Assembly (NCBI GenBank): GCA_963691705.1
Contig: OY829539.1
Coordinates: 64,764,327-64,828,326, forward strand
DNA: 64,000 nt
From: Viola odorata
Taxonomy: Eukaryota > Streptophyta > Magnoliopsida > Malpighiales > Violaceae
Direction: 5' to 3'
Shown here: positions 45,501 to 57,394 of the stretch, one piece after another
Layout of the letters: every line of letters starts with the position of its first letter
Position numbering within the stretch: the first letter of the stretch is position 1
Program-made: the position numbers and the translations under genes
The notes under the pieces: generated by a model
Database searches by the model: none
The model's input: only the letters and a program-made list of their open reading frames with translations
What the model was told of the DNA's origin: nothing

Positions 45501-48500
45501 AACGTATGAATATAGGCAAAATAAAGCATTTAACATTCACCATTATAGGGGAGAAAATGAATGTAAAGCTGGGAAAAAGATAGTAATATAAAAGATTTAT
45601 TTTTTACTTTTATTTTTGCGAATACATCTGAAACACCTTTTTATAAGAGAACTTATATTTATTTTCTAAGTGTCTTCTACTTTAAATTTTAATGACTATT
45701 AATTTGGAATTGTTATATTTTTGCAGGTTGCATTCCCTAACTTGGAGGAACTAACACTTCAGAAGAACATGGATGGATTAAAGACGATATGGGGGAATGA
45801 GTTGCATCCGAATTCCTTCTCCAAACTTAAGACGTTGAAGATAGAGGATGGGAGTGCTTTATTGAATGTTTTCCCACCTAGTATGTTGAGAACAGGATTG
45901 TTGAACCTCCAGAATTTGGTGATTTCTCATTGTAGCTCGTTGGAAAAGGTGTTTGATGTCCAAATGCTCATTAATGAAAGAGAGTTACATCTGGTATTAA
46001 CTCCCACTCAGTTGACATCTATTACAATAAGGGAGCTACCGAAGTTGAAACATGTGTGGAATAGAGATCCCCATGGACTTCTTTCCTATCAAAACCTTTG
46101 CTCTGTCAATGCTTCTCTTTGTCCGATTCTAAAAAGTCTTTTTCCTATCTCGGTTGCCTTTACTCTTGAACAACTAGAAGAGATTATCATAGATAGATGT
46201 GAAGGTATGGAGGAAATTGTTTCAAAGGAGGAAGAGGATCAGGAGCAAAGTTGCGACGTTGCGTTCTTGTTTCCCAAAGTGACGCATTTAAGGCTTTGGA
46301 ATTTACCAGCACTGAAGAAATTTTATCCAAGATCTTATAGTTCAGATTGGCCACAGTTGTCTAAATTACGTGTCTATGGCTGTGACAAATTTCATATATT
46401 TGGTTCAAAGCTTGAAATAATCCACGATGAAGATTGCAAGGAGGAACAACGTGATATCCAAGTTCAAAGACAACATTTTTTATCATTTACAAAGGTATGG
46501 ATCCAATGACTATATCATGTGCATACTGAATTCATGAAATCCGTGGAAATTGCCTTCTTTATATCTTGTTGCAGAAAATTTACAAGTCACATTCGTTTAA
46601 ACTTTCTTTATTTGATTTTACAGGTTATTCCTAACTTGGAGGAAGTCTCATTAAAGAGTCAAGATTTTGATGTGATTTGTGACCAAGGCTTCTTTACAGC
46701 AAACAAACTAAAAGTTCTTGAGCTAAATTGCTTTCATGATAGTTCCCACGTTTTTCCAATTTCTTTCCTGCAGAGATTTCCAAATTTGGAGAAGCTTGTT
46801 GTGACGTGTTCTCATACCAAACAACTATTCCCAGATGAACTTGTGGCTGATGAGACAAATGCCAAAACACTTGCACGGATCTCACAGTTAAGACTAAATC
46901 TTTTGCCTGAGATGACACACATTTGGGATTCAAACTCCCAACTAGATGTTCTTCTTCATGATCTTGGACGTCTTGAAGTTTGGAGCTGCCCCCAATTGAT
47001 CAATTTAGCACCATCCACGGCATTGCTAAAAAATCTAACATATTTGGATGTGTGGGATTGCAACGGGCTAATAACGTTATTGGCATCCTCTACGACGAAA
47101 AGCCTTGTGCAGCTCAAAAATATGTGGATAAGAAATTGCAGTTCACTGGTAGAGATTGTAGCAAATGATGAAGATGAAGCACGCATGGAGGACATTGTTT
47201 ATGAAAAATTGGAAGGACTAACACTACAGTCCTTAGCAAGTCTTACCAGTTTCTGCTCCGCAACTTGCAACTTCAAGTTCCCGGCTTTGGTTTCAGTAAT
47301 GATAGCGAAATGTCCCAAGATGAAGTTTTTTTCCCAAGGAGGTTTGAACACACCAAAGCTAACCAAGGTTTGGGTAAAGGAAGAAATTGTAGAAGAAGAG
47401 GAAGGGCGATGGTTGGGTGAACTTAATTCCACTGTACGACAGTTGTACAAAGAAATGGTATGTATTAGTTCACCAACTTTTCATTTTCGTTTTCCTTTTC
47501 TTTTAAACTCTTTTATTTCCACTGTACGACAGTTGTACAAATAAAATAAGTGTAAAAATAAATTACTAGTTAACTGGAGTTTCTGATATAAACACAATAG
47601 AAACGATACTTGTTAAATTTTGTTGCCATCATTCCCATGAGGAAGATGGAATCGGAAAAAAAATCAGGTATATAATTGATAATTAGCAAAGTAGTGTATA
47701 TGGTGGTAGTACAACAATATTCGTACGAATGTAATTTAGCTGATCTTAACTTATGCAACTTTTGGGTTATTGTGAAGGATGGATTCCGCGGCTTGGAACA
47801 GTTGAAACTCTCAGAATTTCCTGAGTTGAAAAACATATGGCTCGGTAAACTTCCGGTAGCGCTCTTCAGTGACTTAAAACTACTTGAGATTTCCGAGTGT
47901 ACTTTTTCCTCATATGCCATATCATCAAGTATGCTACTATCCTGGAACAACTTGGAAGAGCTACAGGTAACAAAATGCAACTCATTAGAAGAAATATTTG
48001 ATGGATCAAAGGAGTTGAGGAATCGTAATGCTAGCGAAAATGTTGGGCCTTTCTCAGAATTAAAGAAGTTTTACTTGGCTGATTTGTCAAGATTGAAACA
48101 CGTTTGGCCTGAGAATCTTGAGGGGATTTTGGACTTCAAAAACCTTAGTTTGCTCAATATTTGCAACTGTAGCAGCTTGAGGTATGTATCTACCCCATCC
48201 ATGATTTTGTGCCTTGTTCAACTCCAAGAGATAGTAGTGAAAAACTGTGCTTCTGTGGAAGAAATCATTCTAACGGGAGAGAAGGAAGATGGAATGGGGA
48301 ATAATAGTGTCCTAATATTCCCGCAACTAAATATTCTTCTTCTCCAGTCTTTGCCTTGCTTGGCGAGTTTCTGGTCTGGAAATGGTGTTCTGGAGTGTCC
48401 TTGTCTGGGAACAATAACTATAGTGGATTGCCCAAAGCTGGAGACTTTTACTTCCACATTGGTAATGCAACAAGAGTTGACCACCACTGAAGAAAATGGA

Positions 48501-51500
48501 GAAACCCACCATACTCTAACTAAACCTCTTTTCAATGATAAGGTCAGCAGCAAAAACTCCCCTCTCTATAAATATATGTTATGCAATCTTTATTTAGGAA
48601 GAAAACATAATTGTTTTGGGATCTAATTATCTTTTAAGTTTCAGTTACTCAAGTGTTTACTCATTTATTTTTTATAAGAGAACTTATGTTTATTTTCTAA
48701 GTGTCTTCTACTTTAAATTTTATTTTTTACGTTTACACAAGTGGCACCACATTTTACAAGTGATGAAAGGTTAGACTTGTCAGACAAACCAAACAGCCTC
48801 TCCCCTAATCTCGGTTACAAGAATAAATCATGCACCGTAGTTAATATTACAAGAAGAAATTGCATACTATTCAAGGCGCTAAGATTTCAGGACAAAATAT
48901 AAATATCTAGCTAGAAAAAAACTAATAATCCTCCTTGTTTTTCATGCATGTGCAAAATACTGTCTCAGGTTGTATTCCCTAACTTGGAGGAACTAAAGTT
49001 TGTGGAGATGGACGGACTGAAGATGATATGGCAAAATGAACTCCAGCCGAGTTCCTTTTTAAAACTGAAGACACTGAAGATAGAGAAAGCAAATCTTTTG
49101 TTGACTATTTTCCCGCCCGCAATGGTGAAAAGGGTCTTAAATCTAGAGAATCTGACCATCTCTAATTGTGAATCAGTTCAAGAGGTGTTTGATGTTCAAA
49201 TGCTTATCAATGAGAGTGATAAACACAGTGAAGTGCTACCAACTCAATTGAGAAGTGTGGACATATCAGAGCTTCCAAAGTTGAAACATGTGTGGAATAG
49301 AGATTCCCATGGACTTCTTTCCTATCAAAACCTTTGCTCTGTGAATGTTTCTGTTTGTCAGACTCTAAAAAGTCTTTTTCCTGTCTCGGTTGCCTTGACT
49401 CTTCAACAACTAGAAGAGCTTATAATAGAAAACTGTGAAGGTATGGAGGAAATTGTTTCAAAGGAGGAAGAGCATCAGGAGCAAAGTTGCGATGTTACGT
49501 TCTTGTTTCCCAAAGTAACGCATTTAACGCTTTGGGAATTACCAGCACTGAAGAAATTTTATCCAGGATCTTATAGTTCAGATTGGCCAAAGTTGTCTAA
49601 ATTAAGTGTCTTTGGCTGTGACAAATTTGATATATTTGGTCCAAAGCTTGAAATCATCCGAGATGAAGCTTGCAGGGAGGAACAACGTGATATCCAACTT
49701 CAAAGACAACCTTTTTTATCATTTACAAAGGTATGGATCCAATGACTATATCATGAAATATTCTCTCATCAGTGACCTCTTCCTACATGTGTATACTGAA
49801 TTCATGAAATCCGTTGAAATTGCCTTCTTTATATCTTGTTGCAGAAAATTTACAAGTCACATTTGTTTAAACTTTCTTTATTTGATTTTGCAGGTTATTC
49901 CTGACTTGGAGGAAGTCTCACTAAAGAGTCAAGATTTTGATGTGATTTGTGACCAAGGCTTCTTTACAGCAAACAAACTAAAAGTTCTTGACCTAACTTG
50001 CTTTCATGATAGTTCCCACGTTTTTCCAATTTCTTTCCTACAGAGATTTCCAAATTTGGAGAAGCTTGTTGTGACGTGTTCTCATACCAAAACACTATTC
50101 CCAGATGAACTTGTGGCTGATGAGACAAATGCAAAAACACTTGCACGGATCTCACAGTTAAACCTTGATCTTTTGCCTGAGATGACACACATTTGGGATT
50201 CAAACTCCCAACTAGATGTTCTTCTTCATGATCTTGGACGTCTTGAAGTTTGGAGCTGCCCCCAATTGATCAATTTAGCACCATCCACGGCATTGCTAAA
50301 AAATCTAACATATTTGGATGTGTGGGATTGCAACGGGCTAATAACGTTATTGGCATCCTCTACGACGAAAAGCCTTGTGCAGCTCAAAAATATGTGGATA
50401 AGAAATTGCAGTTCACTGGTAGAGATTGTAGCAAATGATGAAGATGAAGCACGCATGGAGGACATTGTTTATGAAAAATTGGAAGGACTAACACTACAGT
50501 CCTTAGCAAGTCTTACCAGTTTCTGCTCCGCAACTTGCAACTTCAAGTTCCCGGCTTTGGTTTCAGTAATGATAGCGAAATGTCCCAAGATGAAGTTTTT
50601 TTCCCAAGGAGGTTTGAACACACCAAAGCTAACCAAGGTTTGGGTAAAGGAAGAAATTGTAGAAGAAGAGGAAGGGCGATGGTTGGGTGAACTTAATTCC
50701 ACTGTACGACAGTTGTACAAAGAAATGGTATGTATTAGTTCACCAACTTTTCATTTTCGTTTTCCTTTTCTTTTAAACTCTTTTATTTCCACTGTACGAC
50801 AGTTGTACAAATAAAATAAGTGTAAAAATAAATTACTAGTTAACTGGAGTTTCTGATATAAACACAATAGAAACGATACTTGTTAAATTTTGTTGCCATC
50901 ATTCCCATGAGGAAGATGGAATCGGAAAAAAAATCAGGTATATAATTGATAATTAGCAAAGTAGTGTATATGGTGGTAGTACAACAATATTCGTACGAAT
51001 GTAATTTAGCTGATCTTAACTTATGCAACTTTTGGGTTATTGTGAAGGATGGATTCCGCGGCTTGGAACAGTTGAAACTCTCAGAATTTCCTGAGTTGAA
51101 AAACATATGGCTCGGTAAACTTCCGGTAGCGCTCTTCAGTGACTTAAAACTACTTGAGATTTCCGAGTGTACTTTTTCCTCATATGCCATATCATCAAGT
51201 ATGCTACTATCCTGGAACAACTTGGAAGAGCTACAGGTAACAAAATGCAACTCATTAGAAGAAATATTTGATGGATCAGAGGAGTTGAGGAATCGTAATG
51301 CTAGCGAAAATGTTGGGCCTTTCTCAGAATTAAAGAAGTTTTACTTGGCTGATTTGTCAAGATTGAAACACGTTTGGCCTGAGAATCTTGAGGGGATTTT
51401 GGAATTCAAAAACCTTAGTTTGCTCAATATTTGCAACTGTAGCAGCTTGAGGTATGTATTTACCCCATCCATGATTTTGTGCCTTGTTCAACTCCAAGAG

Positions 51501-54117
51501 ATAGTAGTGAAAAAATGTGCTTCTGTGGAAGAAATCATTCTAAAGGGAGAGAAGGAAGATGGAATGGGGAATAATAGTGTCCTAATATTCCCGCAACTAA
51601 ATATTCTTCTTCTCCAGTCTTTGCCTTGCTTGGCGAGTTTCTGGTCTGGAAATGGTGTTCTGGAGTGCCCTTGTCTGGGAACAATAACTATAGTGGATTG
51701 CCCAAAGCTGGAGACTTTTACTTCCACATTGCTAATGCAACAAGACTTGACCACCATTGAAGAAATTGGTGAAACCCTCCATACTCTGACTAAACCTCTT
51801 TTCAATGATAAGGTCAGCAGCAAAAACTCCCCTCTATAAATATATGTTATGCAATATTTATTTAGGAAGAAAACATAATTGTTTTGGGATCTAATTATCT
51901 TTTAAGTTTCAGTTACTCAAGTGTCTACTCATTTATTTTTGATAAGAGAACCTATGTTTATTTTCTAAGTGTCTTCTACTTTAAATTTTATATTTTACGT
52001 TTACCCGAGTTGGCACCACATTTTACAAGTGATGAAAGGTTAGACTTGTCAGACAAACCAAACAGCCTCTCCCCTAATCTCGGTTACAAGAATAAATCAT
52101 GCACCGTAGTTAATATTACAAGAAGAAATTGCATACTGTTCAAGGCGCTAAGATTTCAGGACAAAATATAAACTTCTAGCTAGAAAAAAACTAATAATCC
52201 TCCTTTTTTTTCATGCGTGTGCAAAAATACTTTGTCTCAGGTTGCATTCCCTAACTTGGAGGAACTAAAGTTTGTGGAGATGAACGGACTGAAGATGATA
52301 TGGCAAAATGAACTCCACCCGAGTTCCTTTTTAAAACTGAAGACATTGAAGATAGAGAAAGCAAGTACTTTGTTGACTATTTTCCCGCCCACAATGGTGA
52401 AAAGAGCCTTAAATCTAGAAAATCTGACCATCTCTAATTGTGAATCAGTTCAAGAGGTGTTTGATGTTCAAATGCTTATCAATGAGAGCGATATGCACGG
52501 TGAAGTGCTACCAACTCAGTTGAGAAATGTGGACATATCAAAGCTTCCAAAGTTGAAACATGTGTGGAATAGAGATCCCCATGGACTTCTTTCCTATCAA
52601 AACCTTTGCTCTGTCAATGCTTCTCTTTGTTCGACTCTAAAAAGTCTTTTTCCTGTCTCGATTGCCTTAACTCTTCAGCAACTAGAAGAGCTTAAAATAA
52701 AAAGATGTAAAGGTATGGAGGAAATAATTTCAAAGGAGGAAGAGGATCAGGAGCAAAGTTGCGACGCTACGTTCTTGTTTCCCAAAGTAACGCATTTAAG
52801 GCTTCGGGGTTTACAAGCGCTGAAGAGATTTTATCCAGGATCTTATAGTTCAGATTGGCCAAAGTTGTCTAAATTAAGTGTCTTTGGGTGTGACAAATTT
52901 GATATATTTGGTCCAAAGCTTGAAATCATCCAAGATGAAGCTTGTAGGAAGGAACAACGTGATATCCAAGTTCAAAGACAACCTTTTTTATCATTTACAA
53001 AGGTATGAACCCAATTACTATATCATGAAATGTTCTCTTATCAGTGACCTCCTCCTAGATGTGTGTAATGAATTCATGAAATCCGTGGAAATTGCAATCT
53101 TTATACCTTGTTGCAGAAAATTTACAAGTCACATTCGTTTAACCTCTCTTTATTTGATTTTGTAGGTTATTTCTAACTTGGAGGAAGTCTCACTAAGCAG
53201 TCAACATCTTGATGTGATTTGTGACCAAGGCTTGTCTACAGATAACAAACTAAAGATTCTTGAACTACAATGCTTTCGTGATAGTTCTCATGTTTTTCCA
53301 GTTTCTTTCCTTCAGAGATTTCCAAATTTGGAGAAGCTTGTTGTGGCGTGTTCTAATTTCAAGCAACTATTCCCCGATGAACTTGTGGCTGATGAAACAA
53401 ACGCAAAGACACTTGCACGGATCTCACAGTTAAGACTACATATTTTGCCTAAGATGACACACATCTGGGATTCAAACTCTCAACTAGATGCTCTTCTTCA
53501 TGATCTTGGACGTCTTGAGGTTTTGAGATGCCACCACTTGATCAATTTAGCACCATCCACGGCATTTTTTAAAAATCTAACATATTTGGATGTTCGGCAA
53601 TGCAACGGGCTAATAACGTTATTGGCATCCTCTACGGCAAAAAGCCTTGTGCAACTCAAAGAGATGCGGATAGAAGAATGCAATTCACTGGTAGTGATTG
53701 TAGCAAATGATGAAGATGAAGCATGCACCGAGGACATTGTTTATGAAAAATTGAAAAGACTAACACTACAGTCCTTAGCAAGTCTTACCAGTTTTTGCTC
53801 CACAACTTGCAACCTCAAGTTCCCGGCTTTGGTTTCGTTAATTATGGCGGGATGTCCTAAGATGGAGTTTTTCTCCCAAGGTGTCTTGAACACACCAAAG
53901 CTAAGCAAAGTTCGGGTAAAGAAAGATGATGAAGGGCGATGGATGGGCAACCTTAATTCCACCACAAGCCAGTTGTACAAAGAAATGGTAATGTATTAGA
54001 TTCACTGGTTTCCATTTTCCTCTTTTTTTCTCACTGTTAAACTCATCCGTTTTCCCTTATTATTGTTTCTAAATGCCTTGGTAATCTGATGCTTCATTAC
54101 TGCAGAATTCTTCATGA
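38287..54117 (+). CDS. Giant CC-NB-ARC-LRR (NLR) disease-resistance protein, 12 predicted exons, 3102 aa
   Basis: NLRs are cytosolic immune receptors in which the NB-ARC switch binds ADP/ATP and the LRRs sense effectors or guarded proteins. Predicted exons: 38287-38640, 38719-39508, 43240-45080, 45727-46494, 46624-47457, 47778-48542, 48969-49730, 49894-50727, 51048-51812, 52241-53002, 53166-53987, 54106-54117. All borders are GT..AG and the frame stays open. Residues 1-185 are coiled coil. The P-loop GMGGVGKTT is at 189-197, kinase-2 LLIVLDDIWE at 263-272, RNBS-B KILMTSR at 321-327 and MHD at 505-507. LRRs follow from about 530 to the end. Most plant NLRs have 900-1600 residues, so this is exceptionally long. 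The type resembles the Arabidopsis At4g27190/RPS2 group. The last exon gives only NSS; a second frame of about 40 codons is open there. A split into two genes is the main alternative. Confidence 0.85.
41155..41660. mobile_element. hAT-like MITE rich in AACCGG, inside NLR intron 2
   Basis: The ends GTGTTTTAAAAATCGGACTG and the inverted ACGGTTCTGAAAATACTG are similar, and many ACCGGTT/AACCGG words lie between. It is a diverged relative of the clear element at 55840-56403. The target duplication is not clean (GTTGG on both sides). Confidence 0.55.
41880..42335. mobile_element. Foldback-type remnant related to 57395-58848
   Basis: TCAAATATTTGTCATTTTAT, GGAGACAAACTCTGTTAGAT and the inverted AATGGAGTTTGTC / TTTTTTTTAACAGTTGAAAT are shared with the arms of the large foldback element. 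The centre is replaced by other sequence. Non-coding. Confidence 0.55.
43240..45080 (+). CDS. NLR exon 3: ARC2, MHD motif and first LRR block
   Basis: Residues 382-995. The exon begins with GIPVLLDVVSRAL, the end of the NB-ARC, and carries the MHD motif (GIRMHDVVHKFAAYV), which controls the ADP-bound off state. LRR units with LxxLxxLxLxxC spacing follow (for example LPKELGKLTRLKILDLDDC). The exon ends FDGK at a GT donor (45081). Confidence 0.85.
45727..48542 (+). CDS. NLR exons 4-6: LRR module 1
   Basis: Exons 45727-46494, 46624-47457 and 47778-48542 (768, 834 and 765 bp) start VAFPNLEEL, VIPNLEEVSL and DGFRGLEQL. All are multiples of three and phase 0, so each can be added or lost without breaking the frame. 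They encode long irregular LRRs (for example LKSLFPISVAFTLEQLEEI). Confidence 0.82.
46624..53165 (+). repeat. Tandem duplication inside the NLR gene, unit about 3.27 kb
   Basis: Equivalent exon starts are spaced 3242 (45727 to 48969), 3272 (48969 to 52241), 3270 (46624 to 49894; 47778 to 51048) and 3272 bp (49894 to 53166). Introns are repeated together with exons, so the duplications were genomic. From about 46902 to 48007 the sequence is the same as 50172-51277 as far as I can read, intron included. Confidence 0.9.
48969..51812 (+). CDS. NLR exons 7-9: LRR module 2
   Basis: Exons 48969-49730, 49894-50727 and 51048-51812 repeat module 1 in the same order. Exons 8 and 9 lie exactly 3270 bp downstream of exons 5 and 6. 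Exon 8 differs from exon 5 by only a few residues near its start, and exon 9 differs from exon 6 by about a dozen residues. Confidence 0.82.
52241..54117 (+). CDS. NLR exons 10-12: partial LRR module 3 and stop
   Basis: Exons 52241-53002 and 53166-53987 are third copies of the first two module exons and are more diverged. The third module exon is absent. A tiny last exon (54106-54117) supplies three residues and TGA. About 800 bp of 3' flanking sequence follow without another NLR exon. Confidence 0.75.
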
Positions 54118-54793
54118 CTTTGAAGTGAATGGCAAAGATTCTCAAATGCCGGTTTCAAATGGTGTCAAGAAGTCTTGTATTTGTATGGAGCTTGATGAAG
54201 GAGCCAGGCTTTTCTCTGAGAAATGAAATGGTCAAGGAGCCTGTCTTCCATTTGCTCCTGATTAGCTTCTTGTTTTTCTCTTTGGATAAGAGAAGATGAA
54301 GTATATTTGTTTTGGTGAAGAAACTATATTACTGCTTTCTTCATCTCTGGTTATGCCCATGCAAATGCAACAGTAGACAGCCAATCATATTCTTTGAACT
54401 AATTGTGTAATAACAGGGTAACAATCTTGAAGAAAACAGTTCTCGGTCGCAGCTAAAAAATCAATTGACAATGGGGAAGAAGAAAACCTTCTCAGGTCTT
54501 TGGCCATACTCAATTTATCATACTTTTGGGTTCCTATGATAATAATAAGGGAAAATGGACGAGTTTAAAAGTGAGAAGAAAAAAAAGGAAAATGGAAGGA
54601 CCCTAGCTTCCCAATCTCTAGCGTCTCACGTATCTTAATATATCAAATTTTAGTTTTTATTGTTAGAATTTCCGTCGAAAACACTAATAGCACATCAAAA
54701 AGTATTTTTTATACTAAAATATTTTAAAAAATTACAAAAATCGTTTTTTTTTTATGTGCATATATGTGTGTGTGTGTTTGTAAATGTAGAATG
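54118..54793 (+). other. 3' flank of the NLR gene
   Basis: Probably includes the 3' UTR. An alternative 40-codon frame runs through the last exon (54107-54229). No other gene. Confidence 0.5.
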
Positions 54794-55490
54794 GATACAG
54801 AAACAACACCCATCATACTTAGGAAGGCCGCTGCATTAAGAAAAAACAGAAAAGCAATAATTATAATCAAGAGTAAGCATATTAGTTGGTGAGAACAGAG
54901 GTTAGAAAGACAAGAAAGTCGAACGAATTACTGGAAGTTGACAGGCGAAGTGGTAATGGTGCTATTCGCATCAAAGACAATAGTCCCCTTCACTGCTACC
55001 TCATTTCTCCTAGTCCTAAAGACATGCACCAAACACAGAAGATCAATATGCAAGAAATAGAAACAACAACAGAAAAAGAAAAGGAGGCGCAAGAAATGCT
55101 GAACTTACTTGTATTCCATTTTCCCGGTTGTCGGGTCTAAGATCACCCATCGTTCATTCCATTTCCTTAACTAATTGATTAACAATTACGGCACAATACA
55201 AGTAATTAGAAAGCTGAATTACAAATAACAATTAGCAATAATTAACAAATTAAAAGAAGGATGTGAAATTTTACAGTTTCAGATCGCTTAAGGAGTGGGC
55301 CCTGCAGCAAATTTCTACCAGAACCGGACGCCAGCTGCCGTTTGATCTTCTCCAAGCTGTTCTCAGTCTGCTGCTACCATTTCACCAAATCAGTTGACCT
55401 TAATTCCATGCCACACATGACCATCATCATCGTCTATCAAAGGTTCTAACAAAAAGGCAAACTCACCGTTGAAGCTCCGTTGGCGGCCAT
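54794..55490 (-). pseudogene. SWAP70: 5' fragment of a SWAP70-like PH-domain gene
   Basis: Plant SWAP70-like proteins have an N-terminal PH domain that binds phosphoinositides and a coiled coil, and the Arabidopsis member acts in Rac/Rop signalling. On the minus strand, exons are 55490-55467 (MAANGAST), 55373-55275 (SLEKIKRQLASGSGRNLLQG), 55170-55109 (RKWNERWVILDPTTGKMEY), 55015-54932 (TRRNEVAVKGTIVFDANST) and a start of the next at 54830 (GLPKYDGCCF). All joins keep frame with GT..AG borders. After about 54794 the homology stops; the rest of the PH domain and the coiled coil are missing. Exon 2 has two in-frame CAG acceptor choices. The intact splice sites suggest a recent partial duplication or a break caused by rearrangement at the NLR 3' end. 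Confidence 0.8.
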
Positions 55491-55831
55491 AACGATACCA
55501 AAGATCAAATCAGCAGATTGGATTTGCGTAAATGCCCGGCGTCAGCTGACTCTTCTCTCTCTAAAGTATAAATAAGACGAAGACGAAAGATCACCTGGCA
55601 GAGCTGTTAGGTTTGTTCCATGGACTGGCAGGTGAGCTGCTGCTGAGACGAAAGATTACTTGACTTTGGTGGTCTGACAAACCGAGTCACTTAGGAGACA
55701 AAACGGAGCTAATAAAAAAGAAAATGAATCTTAATTTGTAGCATGACTTAAAAATTAATAATATAATCAAAAAAAAATTATAATTTTTTTGAAGAGAGTT
55801 ACTATTCCATTAATGTATCATAAATACAAAA
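55491..55831. other. Upstream region of the SWAP70-like fragment
   Basis: Holds the presumed 5' leader (CT-rich on the minus strand). AGTATAAATAAG near 55567-55578 reads as a TATA box only on the plus strand. Nothing else seen. Confidence 0.4.
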
Positions 55832-55839
55832 CTTATAGT

Positions 55840-56403
55840 CATAGTTTTCAGAACCGGACCGGACAGCGAACCGTTTTTGCCAATTTGGTGGTTCAACCGG
55901 GTTGAACCGGGTTCGACCGGATTGTAGATGCTGGTCCGTCCGGAACCGTTTACACATTAAACCGGTAAATTTTAGACGAAAAAACCGGATTAAACCGGAT
56001 TGAACCGGCTGGTTTTTACTGTAGCATTTTATAATATATCAAAAAATATTATTAAAAATGAAAAAGTCCAAAAACGGCGTCGTTTTGGCACCCAAAACGG
56101 CGTCGTTTTGGTTGCCTCTCTGATGGGCTGGCCCATGCCTGCAATGGGCCGACCCATCAAAATTTTTTTTTTTTTTAAAAAAAAAAAACAAACCAAAACG
56201 ACGTCGTTTTGGTTTGGCTCATCAAACCGGCCGGTTCAACCCGGTTCAATCCGGTTCGCCGGTTACGTAAAAACCGGCCGGTTCGTCCGGTTCGACCCGG
56301 GTCAGAAGGCAATCCGGTCCGAAAGGTGAATCGGACCGGAAACGTGAAAATGGCCGGTTGAACCGGACGGACCGGCCGGTCCGGTCCGGTTCTGAAAACA
56401 AGG
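55840..56403. mobile_element. hAT-type MITE (564 bp) with 8-bp target duplication
   Basis: Terminal inverted repeats start CATAGTTTTCAGAACCGGAC on the left and CCTTGTTTTCAGAACCGGAC on the right (inverted). CTTATAGT at 55832-55839 and 56404-56411 is a perfect 8-bp target duplication, the hAT hallmark. The inside is packed with AACCGG and AAAACG(A/G)CGTCGTTTTGG words and has no transposase. A diverged relative is in NLR intron 2. Confidence 0.9.
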
Positions 56404-56877
56404 CTTATAGTATAGTAATATGACAGAACTAAGTACAATTTAGGCAGATATAAAATGACTCGTATTCTTAACCTATGCACATTCATTCAGTAACCGAAGC
56501 AAAACGAGAGTTAATCGCTAGTTAGACAATAAATTCGAACTTTCCTCTTTATTTTTTTTTTAGTTTTAAGCCTCTCTTATGTCTTACATTTTTCTTAAGT
56601 AAATAAATAATACTAAATATTTATCAATTAATTCTATTATTTTATTTTTTTGGCATAGATAGAGGATAGATAAAGAAATTTAAAATTCACACTTTTCTTT
56701 TTCTATTTTGTAGGAAGTACTATTAAGTTATAAGTTCATTGGTATCCATAAATTTCTATTGATATATATTAGTTTTAACATTATTTTCCAAATTATTTTT
56801 GCCTTAATGAATAAGTTAAAATCATTTACCGCACGGTAAGTCATTTAGTTGCATCTAACCTAGTTTAAAATGAATTA

Positions 56878-57080
56878 CTTCCTCCGGCTGAAATTAAACG
56901 TCGCTTTGATTTTGAATACGCATATTAAAGAGGCCGAATGACTCATTATTTGACCTAAAAAACTTCCTTACGTCCGAGAAAAAGTAAAGAGCAAGATTAT
57001 CTCAAATAGTAAGTCATCCGACCTCCTTAATATGCTTACCCAAAATTAAAGCGACGTTTAATTTCAGCCGGATGGAGTTC
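56878..57080. mobile_element. Small MITE with long inverted repeats
   Basis: CCTCCGGCTGAAATTAAACG on the left and CGTTTAATTTCAGCCGGATG on the right pair over about 75 bp, with a centre near 56970. No coding sequence. The target duplication is unresolved (TTA on both sides is possible). Confidence 0.75.
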
Positions 57081-57394
57081 TTAATTATTAGATAATACTA
57101 TGTTAATTAGAGCTTATTTACCCAATTTGTAATTTTTCTTTGAAACTCGAATTCAATTAAAATGGTTAAAATCAACTAACAATTTTTGCATTCTCATTTC
57201 GACAAACTTCTCTAAATTAAAGGGCACGCTTTTTAAAACATGTTTTTTTATTATTATTTTTAAACACTTTTAACTAATACTTAATCTTTAAGGAAGAGCT
57301 TAAGTGCCTAACACGTTCTTGTACCAATAAAGTGACCACAAAACCATGTTATCTAGTTAAGACCATTATTTTTAGCCTTATCCACTAGTGTAAT

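Noticed and set aside
47570..51250. Identical minus-strand frames at 47570-47980 and 50840-51250
   Set aside because: They are antisense to NLR exons and introns; identity comes from the tandem duplication, not from a conserved gene.
56000..56486. Frames in 56000-56486
   Set aside because: They result from the AACCGG-rich body of the hAT MITE, which is non-coding.
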